Origin: an uncultured Bacteroidales bacterium
GTDB taxonomy: Bacteria; Bacteroidota; Bacteroidia; Bacteroidales; Paludibacteraceae
Assembly (NCBI GenBank): GCA_937885465.1
Contig: CAKZZM010000057.1
Location: 1 to 14,230 of the forward strand
Reading direction: 5' to 3'
DNA: 14,230 nt
Part shown: in pieces, positions 6,691 through 13,347 of the stretch
Numbering within the stretch: the first letter of the stretch is position 1
Layout: each line of letters begins with the position of its first letter
Program-made: the position numbers and the translations under genes
Notes under the pieces: generated by a model
What the model was told of the DNA's origin: nothing
The model's input: only the letters and a program-made list of their open reading frames with translations
Databases searched by the model: none

Positions 6691-8132
6691 AAACACTACA
6701 ATTCAAATGCACACTGCTTTCAGATGTTATTCTCAATCAGAAAGCCGCATCCGACGGAGTAAATAAAACACTTGATTTCATACCCGGAAGCAACTTTTTA
6801 GGCATAGTGGCAGGCAAACTTTATGAGACATTACCTGCAAATGAAGCATGGGAAATCTTTCATTCGGGTCATGTTCGTTTTGGTGATGCCCACCCATCAT
6901 TGGAAGATTTTCGCGGATTGAAAGTACCGGCTGCTATTATGCAACCAAAACTTAAATCGGACGATAATAAAAATTATATCCATTTTCGCATACCCGACCC
7001 AAACGCAGAATCGATAAAGAAACTGCAACTCAAGCAATGTCGCACCGGTTTCTATGATTTTAGCAAAACGGAAGCGCAACAAATAGCAACAAAAACATCT
7101 TTTGCCGTTAAGTCCGCCTACAACCGCAACAAACGCCGCTCGGAAGACGAGAAAATGTTTGGTTACGAATCATTGCGCCAAGGACTGATTATGTTCTTTG
7201 AAGTGCAAGTTGATAATGATGATTTTGCAAAGACAATTTCTGACGCATTAGTCGGCAAATGTCATATTGGTCGTTCACGCACTGCTCAATATGGATTAGT
7301 TGAAATAGAAGAATGTAAATACGCAGAGGTAAAAAGCAACAATTCAAGTAACGATGAGGTTATTGTTTATGCTGATAGCCGACTTATTTTCCTTGACGAA
7401 TTTGGTTTGCCAACTTTCCAACCATCGCCAAAAGATTTAGGCATTGATGATGAGAAAGCAAAAATATGTTGGGAGGAATCGCAAGTTCGGACATTCAAAT
7501 ATGCACCTTATAACTATAAGCGCCAGTGTTTCGATGCCGATCGTTGTGGTATTGAAAAAGGTAGTGTGTTTGTAATTAAAATGAAAGAAAAATCCGGCTT
7601 GCAACTTCAATCGCAATATGTAGGTTCGTACAAAAACGAAGGTTTTGGAAAAGTTATCTATAATCCTGGTTTTCTGCAAGCCGAGCCTGATGGCAAGGCG
7701 AAGTATAAACTCAATGAAGCAAAAGAGCCGAAAGAACCAGAGCCACAAGAGATTGATACCAAAGGCAATACTTTACTTAATTACCTCGTTGGAAGAAAAA
7801 ATAAAGAAAAAGATAGTAATGATGTTTACAAGATTGTAAATGAGTGGATTAAAGATTATGGCGATACATTATTTAAGGGTAAGGAAAAATTTGCCTCGCA
7901 ATGGGGAACCATTCGTGCTTTTGCTATGGCAAATCAATTAAACGATAAAATCGTATCTCAAATAGAGGAATACATAAGTCACGGAGTTAAAGCAGAAGAT
8001 TGGTTAGGAAATCGAAGAGACAAACTCAAAGAGTTTATGACTGCCCATAAAAATAATAATAACTTCCGCGAGATGATGGTTAACCTTGCCGCACAAATGG
8101 CTAAAAAATGTAAAAAGGAGGACAAACAATGA
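6687..8132 (+). CDS. csx10: Csx10-like Cas5-type RAMP protein with helical C-terminal extension
   Basis: 481 residues. The N-terminus follows the Csx10 pattern: hydrophobic strand, LSDVILNQ, then LDFIPGSNFLGIVAGKLY (29-46). A glycine-rich loop HIGRSRTAQYGLVEIE (193-208) closes the first RAMP fold, and VGSYKNEGFGKVIYNPGF (312-329) the second. Csx10 is the Cas5-like subunit expected to hold the crRNA 5' handle next to Cas10. After an acidic, proline-rich linker (about 345-358) residues 360-481 are predominantly helical and contain SQWGTIRAFA (404-413). No separate small subunit (Cas11/Csm2) gene is present, so this tail may supply it (inference). It overlaps both neighbours by ATGA. Alternative: a more general III-B/III-D RAMP protein rather than strict Csx10. 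Confidence 0.75.
   Translation: MKTLQFKCTLLSDVILNQKAASDGVNKTLDFIPGSNFLGIVAGKLYETLPANEAWEIFHSGHVRFGDAHPSLEDFRGLKVPAAIMQPKLKSDDNKNYIHFRIPDPNAESIKKLQLKQCRTGFYDFSKTEAQQIATKTSFAVKSAYNRNKRRSEDEKMFGYESLRQGLIMFFEVQVDNDDFAKTISDALVGKCHIGRSRTAQYGLVEIEECKYAEVKSNNSSNDEVIVYADSRLIFLDEFGLPTFQPSPKDLGIDDEKAKICWEESQVRTFKYAPYNYKRQCFDADRCGIEKGSVFVIKMKEKSGLQLQSQYVGSYKNEGFGKVIYNPGFLQAEPDGKAKYKLNEAKEPKEPEPQEIDTKGNTLLNYLVGRKNKEKDSNDVYKIVNEWIKDYGDTLFKGKEKFASQWGTIRAFAMANQLNDKIVSQIEEYISHGVKAEDWLGNRRDKLKEFMTAHKNNNNFREMMVNLAAQMAKKCKKEDKQ
8115..8121 (+). promoter_or_regulatory. consensus Shine-Dalgarno for the double-Cas7 gene
   Basis: AAGGAGG, 7 nt before the ATG at 8129, encoding Lys-Glu-Asp in the tail of the csx10-like protein. 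Confidence 0.75.
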
Positions 8133-9526
8133 AAACACCCAAATATCAATATCGTTTTTTGGCTCGCATAGTGATTGAAGCCAAGACACCACTTGCTGTT
8201 GGCAGTGGAGATAATAATGTACTGACTGATGCACTCGTTGCAACCGATGCTAACGGACTGCCATATATCCCGGGCACATCCATCGCCGGTGTGGTTCGAA
8301 GTATGATTAACGATGAACAACTTGTAAATAATGTCTTTGGTTTTCAAAAGAAACAAGACGGCGAAGGTTCAAAAATCATCTTTACCGAAGCAAAACTACT
8401 GAATGAATTAGGGAATGTGATGGACGGACTTTCTCCGACCGTGCTTGCAAATCCATTCCTTAAAGAATATACCAGTTTGCCTATTCGTCAGCACGTGCGA
8501 ATCAACGAAAGAGGTACTGCTGAAGATAAAGGAAAATTCGATGAACAAGTTGTATTTGCAGGTTCTCGTTTCTGCTTTGAAATGGAAATGTATGCAGAAA
8601 ACGACAATGAAGATAAAGCAAATATCAAAGAGGCATTAAAGCAAATCTGCAAATCATCTTTCCGACTTGGTGGTGGCACTCGTTGCGGGTTTGGAGAGAT
8701 AGACATTATAGATATTAAATTCAGCGGATTGAACTTAGAAAATAATTTGCAACTCTATCTTGATAAATCGTCTAACCTGCAAGAGTCAGCAAAATGGCAA
8801 GGGTGGAAACCATACGAAAAGTCGGCTGAAAAAGATGAAAATTGGGCAGAATACACACTCATTCTCACTGCTGACGATTTTCTAATGTTCGGTAGCGGTT
8901 TCGGTGACGAAGAAGTAGATGCTATACCTGTCGTAGAGAAACGAGTTAAATGGACAAATGGTAAAGGTGAGTTCACCAAAGAATTAGTACTTATTCCCGG
9001 CACATCAGTAAAAGGTGCTATCGCTCATCGAACTGCTTTCTACTATAACAAACTGAACCAGCGTTTTGCCGGTGAACAAGGCGACAACAGACCGAAAGTT
9101 GGCACTGACAACGAAGCCGTTGTGGCATTATTTGGGAAAACAGGCAAAGACGAAAACGGTAAAGAAAAACAAGAGCGAGGCAACGTGATTATCTCTGATG
9201 TCTTTGCCGAAGAAGAAGATAAACTGACCGACAAAATCTTTGACCATGTAGCAATCGACCGTTTTACAGGCGGAGCAGTAAATGGCGCATTGTTCAACGA
9301 AAAAGCCTTCTATGCCAAGGAACAAAAATTCATAATTCATATTTTGGTAAAGAAAGCCGTACTTGAACAAGACACCAATATCCAAAAAGCCTTTGAAAAC
9401 GCACTTCGAGATATTTGCAATGGCATATTGCCACTCGGCGGAGCTGTTAATAAAGGCTATGGTATGTTCAGCGGAAAAATAACTTGCAATGGTGAAAATT
9501 TAAACTTAGAGGAGGTAAAACAATGA
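8129..9526 (+). CDS. double-Cas7 (two fused RAMP domains) subunit
   Basis: 465 residues made of two Csm3-like halves. Half 1: TDALV (33-37, D34 candidate catalytic), LPYIPGTSIAGVVRS (44-58), HVRIN.RGTAED (122-133), glycine loop LGGGTRCGFGEI (180-191). Half 2: VDAIPV (263-268, D264 candidate catalytic), LIPGTSVKGAIAHRT (288-302), DHVAIDRFTGGAVNGALF (372-389), glycine loop LPLGGAVNKGYGMF (434-447). Both aspartates stand at the Csm3 catalytic position, so two RNA cleavage sites may come from one chain. Cas7 fusions are characteristic of III-D and III-E loci; this looks like Cas7-2x. It sits between ATGA overlaps, so stoichiometry is probably coupled translationally. Confidence 0.82.
   Translation: MKTPKYQYRFLARIVIEAKTPLAVGSGDNNVLTDALVATDANGLPYIPGTSIAGVVRSMINDEQLVNNVFGFQKKQDGEGSKIIFTEAKLLNELGNVMDGLSPTVLANPFLKEYTSLPIRQHVRINERGTAEDKGKFDEQVVFAGSRFCFEMEMYAENDNEDKANIKEALKQICKSSFRLGGGTRCGFGEIDIIDIKFSGLNLENNLQLYLDKSSNLQESAKWQGWKPYEKSAEKDENWAEYTLILTADDFLMFGSGFGDEEVDAIPVVEKRVKWTNGKGEFTKELVLIPGTSVKGAIAHRTAFYYNKLNQRFAGEQGDNRPKVGTDNEAVVALFGKTGKDENGKEKQERGNVIISDVFAEEEDKLTDKIFDHVAIDRFTGGAVNGALFNEKAFYAKEQKFIIHILVKKAVLEQDTNIQKAFENALRDICNGILPLGGAVNKGYGMFSGKITCNGENLNLEEVKQ
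9509..9516 (+). promoter_or_regulatory. consensus Shine-Dalgarno for the small type III protein gene
   Basis: GAGGAGGT, 6 nt before the ATG at 9523; a full anti-16S complement, encoded in the last codons (Glu-Glu-Val) of the double-Cas7 protein. Confidence 0.75.
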
Positions 9527-9918
9527 AAATCGAAAAATCTATATATCAAGGCTATATTTGGTATAGCGACCAAACAAAGCCTAAAACTTATAACAATGAG
9601 GAGTTTGATGGAAAAGAACTCGATAACAACGAAAATCCATTTATCGTTGAAGCACAACTCTTTGACACCGTCAACCTAATATCTTACAGCATCAAATATG
9701 TTGATGGCAGGTATATCTGCACAGAATATAATCTTGCAGATTACAAAGACATTGAATTTGAGGAACTCTCGTATGTCGCTCACCGATTAGATGGAGTTTC
9801 AACACTTCATTTTCGTCAGTATTGGCGACCGGAGCCTGATAAGCAATGTGCCGGTATGCCGGTTTTGCAACCGAAAGAATTAGTATTTGTAGGATTTCAA
9901 AATAATAAGGAGGACTAA
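9523..9918 (+). CDS. small type III CRISPR-associated protein (TIGR04423-like, csx19 position)
   Basis: 131 residues, no transmembrane segment, acidic and aromatic-rich. Recognisable blocks are GYIWYSD (10-16), YSIKYVDG (55-62), RQYWRPE (98-104) and LQPKELVFVGF (115-125). From memory these fit the small family TIGR04423, found beside TIGR03986 RAMP genes in Bacteroidota type III loci; the position and size also match csx19 of III-D loci. No catalytic motif is visible. Being inside a tightly coupled operon between two backbone genes, it is probably a structural or assembly subunit. It overlaps the double-Cas7 gene by ATGA and ends 2 bp before the next start. Confidence 0.6.
   Translation: MKIEKSIYQGYIWYSDQTKPKTYNNEEFDGKELDNNENPFIVEAQLFDTVNLISYSIKYVDGRYICTEYNLADYKDIEFEELSYVAHRLDGVSTLHFRQYWRPEPDKQCAGMPVLQPKELVFVGFQNNKED
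9907..9913 (+). promoter_or_regulatory. consensus Shine-Dalgarno for the TIGR03986-type gene
   Basis: AAGGAGG, 7 nt before the ATG at 9921, encoding the Lys-Glu-Asp end of the small protein. Confidence 0.75.
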
Positions 9919-9920
9919 CT

Positions 9921-12233
9921 ATGACAACATTAAGAGCACCCTATAATTTCGTACCACTGCCCAAACAAGTATTTTTCCCCATTTGGGCAGACCAAGTATC
10001 ACAAGACATCCCCTTTGCCGATGGCGAAAGCGGAGTTATTGAGTTGGAGATAACAAATGTAGCTCCACTATTCACCCGTAACGGCAATAAACGCGATGCA
10101 AGTGATGAAGAAAAATCGTATTCTTCTCATGTAGTAGTAAATGGTCAGAAAAAGTATTTTATTCCAGCTACTACACTAAAAGGATGTTTCCGTAGTGTAA
10201 TGGAAATACTTTCATTTGCAAAAATGGGTCAATACAACAACTCTTCTTTTGGTATGCAACGAATCTTTGATACTGATAAAACAGATGGAAGAGAGTACGT
10301 ACAGAAGATGGAAAATCTTACTTGTGGTTGGCTAATCAAAAAGGACGATAACAAATATGAATTTATAGAATGTAAAAAGGGCATAATAAAAATACCTCAC
10401 GAAAAGATAAAAGAGAAATGCCCAACTTTTAACGAAGGTCAAAATCATAGAACAGCATTTATAAAACAGAATAGTATTGCTGACAATGAAAAAGAAGGTT
10501 TCTTCCCTTTCTATGAATTAGACGGAATAACTTATCGTATTGTTTGTACCGGTTATATGGGCAGTAAAAAAAATGAGTATCTTTTCTCAGAAGAATGTAA
10601 ACAGCCTATTGTTGTTACTAATGATGTATTCAAAGCATTTGATACTATTCACGAGCGTACGGAATACTACTATGGTAAAGATCAAAAAGACGAATACGGG
10701 AAAATACAAAAAGACACTCATTGCTTAAGATACCGATTGCAAGAATATGGTAAAATACCTGTTTTTGCAGAAATAGAAAATGGTAAGGTTAAAGCAATCG
10801 GTATAACTCGTTATTTTAGATATCCATATGAGTCAAAGGTTGAATCGGGAATTAAAAATATTAGTTCGGAACTCCTTGAAGAGAAATGCAGAGACTTACC
10901 AGAAACTATCTTTGGCTATATTGATGGCGAAAAAAGCATAAAAGGTCGTGTTAGTTTTGGAAATGCCTTTTGCCTAAATACAATTCAAGAGAGTCAATTA
11001 ATAGAAGTAAGTGGTGTTTTAGGGCAACCTGCTGCATCATATTATCCACTGTACATTGAACAAGATAGGAATGGCACATATCGAACTTACAGTGATCCTA
11101 AAATATCCATTGCGGGAAGAAAACGATATAGAATAGGAGAAAATACCATTAACTTACCACAAAATGAGAATAACAAAAAAGTTCAGAGTACATTTAGGGC
11201 ACTGCCACAAGGTCAACATTTTAAATGCAAAATTATCTTTCATAATTTAAAACCAATAGAAATAGGCGCATTGTTATCTTCCATAACATTAAATCATACT
11301 GAAGGTTGTTTCTTAAATCTCGGTCTTGCCAAATCTTTTGGATATGGTAAAATTACAACGGTCATTAAGTTAAAAGGATTAAAGTATGACGAAAGTTATT
11401 ATTGTAAAGAATTTGAAAAAGCACTATATCTTAATGGATTTGATATTACAAACAATACTATTTGGAACACTTTTGCAGCCATATCATCCGAACACGATGA
11501 GGAAGAGATGGGAATGATGAAACTAAATGAATATACAGACAATAAGAAAAATCAAAATTACAATAAACTTTCTGAAAGTCCTAAAACGTTGAATATCTAT
11601 ACAACAAAAGAAGAATTAGATTCTCTACTCGAACAACGAAATGCTATTGTTGCAGAAAAGCAAAAGAAGAGGGCAGAAAAAGAGCGCATAAGAAAACAAC
11701 AAGAAGCTGAAAAGCAGATACAAAAGTTCAAAGAACAAGAAGAAAAACGACAAAAGGAATTGGAAGCAGAAGCAGCAAAAAGGCAAAAAGAAATAGAAGA
11801 GAAAGAAAAGCAAGAAAAAATAGAGCGGCAGGAGAAAGAGATTGCAGATTTAGTAGATATTGCAAACAAACATATTGTAATAGAAAACTTTAAAGAGGCA
11901 CTTAAAAATCTTGAAAAGGCGAATAATATATGTAATGAATTAAATATCTCCAACGATGAAATTCAAAAACTAATAGAGAAGTGTAAAAATAGTATTGGCG
12001 AGATTAAAAGTTTAGACGTACTATTAGCAGATGCTAATAATATAGGACGAATTATAACTCTAACAAAACAATGGGTGCGAGATTCTGGGCAAGAAATTAG
12101 AGATATTGAATTATCACTACTGTTAGAGGCGATAAGGCGAACTAATTCTCAAAACCAATTAAAATCTAAGCAAAAAGATTTAATAAAAATTATTGGAGAA
12201 GAGAATGCAAAGAAAATTTTTAATTCACTATAA
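9921..12233 (+). CDS. TIGR03986-type RAMP (Cas7-like) protein with long charged helix and C-terminal helical domain
   Basis: 770 residues. Residues 1-485 are the RAMP part: start APYNFVPLPKQVFFP (6-20), WADQVSQDIPF (22-32), Cas7 motif FIPATTLKGCFRSVMEILSF (80-99), FGYIDGEKSIKGRVSF (331-346), GVLGQPAASYYPLY (365-378), and glycine loop LGLAKSFGYGKI (467-478). This is the TIGR03986 family as I remember it, which functions as a large Cas7-like backbone subunit, comparable to the Cas7-with-insertion protein of III-D. Residues 565-645 are almost only Glu, Lys, Arg, Gln and Ala: a coiled coil or single alpha-helix. Then comes one TPR-like helix pair (IANKHIVIENFKEALKNLEK, 647-666) and a final helical region (695-770). 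The extension is AT-rich but in frame and free of stops. It is the last cas gene of the operon. Confidence 0.82.
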   Translation: MTTLRAPYNFVPLPKQVFFPIWADQVSQDIPFADGESGVIELEITNVAPLFTRNGNKRDASDEEKSYSSHVVVNGQKKYFIPATTLKGCFRSVMEILSFAKMGQYNNSSFGMQRIFDTDKTDGREYVQKMENLTCGWLIKKDDNKYEFIECKKGIIKIPHEKIKEKCPTFNEGQNHRTAFIKQNSIADNEKEGFFPFYELDGITYRIVCTGYMGSKKNEYLFSEECKQPIVVTNDVFKAFDTIHERTEYYYGKDQKDEYGKIQKDTHCLRYRLQEYGKIPVFAEIENGKVKAIGITRYFRYPYESKVESGIKNISSELLEEKCRDLPETIFGYIDGEKSIKGRVSFGNAFCLNTIQESQLIEVSGVLGQPAASYYPLYIEQDRNGTYRTYSDPKISIAGRKRYRIGENTINLPQNENNKKVQSTFRALPQGQHFKCKIIFHNLKPIEIGALLSSITLNHTEGCFLNLGLAKSFGYGKITTVIKLKGLKYDESYYCKEFEKALYLNGFDITNNTIWNTFAAISSEHDEEEMGMMKLNEYTDNKKNQNYNKLSESPKTLNIYTTKEELDSLLEQRNAIVAEKQKKRAEKERIRKQQEAEKQIQKFKEQEEKRQKELEAEAAKRQKEIEEKEKQEKIERQEKEIADLVDIANKHIVIENFKEALKNLEKANNICNELNISNDEIQKLIEKCKNSIGEIKSLDVLLADANNIGRIITLTKQWVRDSGQEIRDIELSLLLEAIRRTNSQNQLKSKQKDLIKIIGEENAKKIFNSL

Positions 12234-12252
12234 ATTTTTCACCCCACCCACT

Positions 12253-12552
12253 ATGCCAAAACGCTCTAACGAAATCATAATCGACCTGCACCTTGAAGCG
12301 TTGCCAAGCAATGGCGCAAATATGACTACGCACGAGAAACACGAGTACCAACTCTGGTTTTTCCGCCAACGGATGCAAGAACAAATTCGTTACCGTGGCA
12401 GGAGACTTGTCATCGTTCACGGCAAAGGACAAGGCATACTCAAAAGCGACATACGGCGTATCCTGTCAAAAGACTATGCCGGCAAAGTCGAATACTACGA
12501 TGCCGACTTCTCGCGATACCAAGACGGAGCAACATTAGTTATCATCAAATGA
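12253..12552 (+). CDS. stand-alone Smr-domain protein
   Basis: 99 residues from the ATG at 12253. An upstream ATG at 12193 would overlap the previous gene by 41 bp and add 20 residues (MEKRMQRKF...) unlike the domain, so it is not used. Both Smr nuclease signatures are present: IDLHLEAL (10-17, LDxH-type) and HGKGQGIL (56-63, HGxGxG). The end YYDADFSRYQDGATLVII matches the C-terminus of Bacteroidota DUF2027/Smr proteins, whose N-terminal several hundred residues are missing here. It might be a genuine small nuclease (Smr domains cut RNA or DNA) or a surviving 3' piece of a longer gene. The 19-bp gap after the last cas gene suggests co-transcription. Codon choice is more GC-rich than in the preceding gene. 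Confidence 0.75.
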   Translation: MPKRSNEIIIDLHLEALPSNGANMTTHEKHEYQLWFFRQRMQEQIRYRGRRLVIVHGKGQGILKSDIRRILSKDYAGKVEYYDADFSRYQDGATLVIIK

Positions 12553-12596
12553 AGAGAAGGCAATCAGAATAGTATACTTGCGGTTAAAAACGCATA

Positions 12597-12624
12597 ATAA
12601 GCCGCAAAATATGCAGCTAAAATT
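12597..12624. repeat. 28-bp copy of the fic operator element
   Basis: Matches 2258-2285 at 27 of 28 positions. The inverted arms AGCCGCA (12600-12606) and TGCAGCT (12612-12618) keep the 5-nt loop, with one mismatch. Another near-inverted half site, TTGCGGTT, lies upstream (about 12578-12586). Here it stands about 40 bp upstream of the abiE -33 element rather than on it, and the fic promoter itself is not preserved after it. The 168-bp gap (12553-12720) otherwise holds only the abiE promoter and operator. Confidence 0.65.
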
Positions 12625-12664
12625 CGGAAAAGAGTAATAAATCGCACAGAAAATAAATAAAACA

Positions 12665-12696
12665 TTTGTTTTCTATGCAAAAATTTACTATTTTTG
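12665..12696 (+). promoter_or_regulatory. Bacteroidota promoter for the abiE operon
   Basis: TTTG at 12665-12668, 20 bp, TAttTTTG at 12689-12696. Transcription from about 12702 leaves a leader of under 20 nt before the ATG at 12721. It would also transcribe the CARF-type gene at 14164. Confidence 0.78.
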
Positions 12697-12698
12697 CA
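12676..12698. promoter_or_regulatory. 9-bp inverted repeat over the abiE -7 box
   Basis: TGCAAAAAT (12676-12684) and ATTTTTGCA (12690-12698) are perfect inverted repeats separated by 5 nt; the right arm covers the -7 element. AbiEi antitoxins are known to repress their own operon by binding inverted repeats, so this is the likely operator. Confidence 0.55.
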
Positions 12699-12720
12699 GT
12701 TGTTTTACTATTGATAAAGT

Positions 12721-13347
12721 ATGAATACACTTGCTCAAATAAGGAATATTCCGTTTTCAACTCAGACCATCGGCACATTTTTTTCAAATACCAAGGCTGT
12801 AACAATGAAGGCAAACAACCTGCAAAAAGCAGGCAAAATAATCCGTCTAAAAAAAGGATTATACATTCTCTCGCCTGAAGAAAGTGGCGAAACACTTTCC
12901 AATGAACTGATTGCCAACCACATCTACGGTCCGTCATACATATCATTACAGACAGCACTTCGATACTATGGGCTGATACCGGAAACTGTATATACAACAC
13001 AATCAATGACCATTAAACGCTCTCGGTCGTTTACTAACGATATAGGAGTATTTACTTACACTTCTTGCCCGCATGATTATTTCACAATAGGGATAAGGCA
13101 AGCTATAGTCAATAGTAACACTATCTTGATAGCCTCTCCGGAAAAGGCACTTTGCGATACTCTTTGCTACACCCATAATCTTAATATACGCTATAAGAAA
13201 GAGCTGTCCGTATTGTTGGAAGAAGACTGGCGGTTTGATATGGACGCTTTAAGGCAAATGAATACAAGCATTATTGAACAGTGTGCCGCCGTTGGAAAAA
13301 AGCAAAATACATTACTTCAACTGCTAAAACTCGTTAGATATGAATGA
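12721..13347 (+). CDS. AbiEi-type antitoxin / transcriptional regulator
   Basis: 208 residues. N-terminal winged helix (about 1-50) ending in the typical AKGLYIL-like turn (KKGLYIL, 44-50), followed by the AbiEi domain signatures GPSYISLQTALRYYGLIPE (70-88) and ASPEKALCDTL (138-148). AbiEi proteins neutralise the AbiEii nucleotidyltransferase without stable binding (type IV toxin-antitoxin) and repress the operon through the N-terminal domain. The 9-bp inverted repeat on the promoter fits that. The stop overlaps the toxin gene start by 8 bp, so expression is coupled. No sign of truncation. Start at 12721 is supported by the promoter, which leaves no room for an earlier one. Confidence 0.85.
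   Translation: MNTLAQIRNIPFSTQTIGTFFSNTKAVTMKANNLQKAGKIIRLKKGLYILSPEESGETLSNELIANHIYGPSYISLQTALRYYGLIPETVYTTQSMTIKRSRSFTNDIGVFTYTSCPHDYFTIGIRQAIVNSNTILIASPEKALCDTLCYTHNLNIRYKKELSVLLEEDWRFDMDALRQMNTSIIEQCAAVGKKQNTLLQLLKLVRYE

Noticed and set aside
11597..11953. Minus-strand frame rich in Ser, Phe and Cys
   Set aside because: It is the antisense shadow of the Glu/Lys-rich helix of the 770-residue protein; composition follows from that.
11613..12233. C-terminal extension of the 770-residue protein as a frameshift or sequencing artefact
   Set aside because: The frame is continuous, codon use stays coding-like and the helical pattern persists to the stop codon.
12193..12252. ATG at 12193 as start of the Smr protein
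   Set aside because: It overlaps the preceding gene by 41 bp and adds 20 residues without similarity to the domain; ATG 12253 fits better.
12666..12878. 70-codon plus-strand frame at the start of abiE
   Set aside because: It overlaps the promoter and the abiEi gene in another frame and has no domain.
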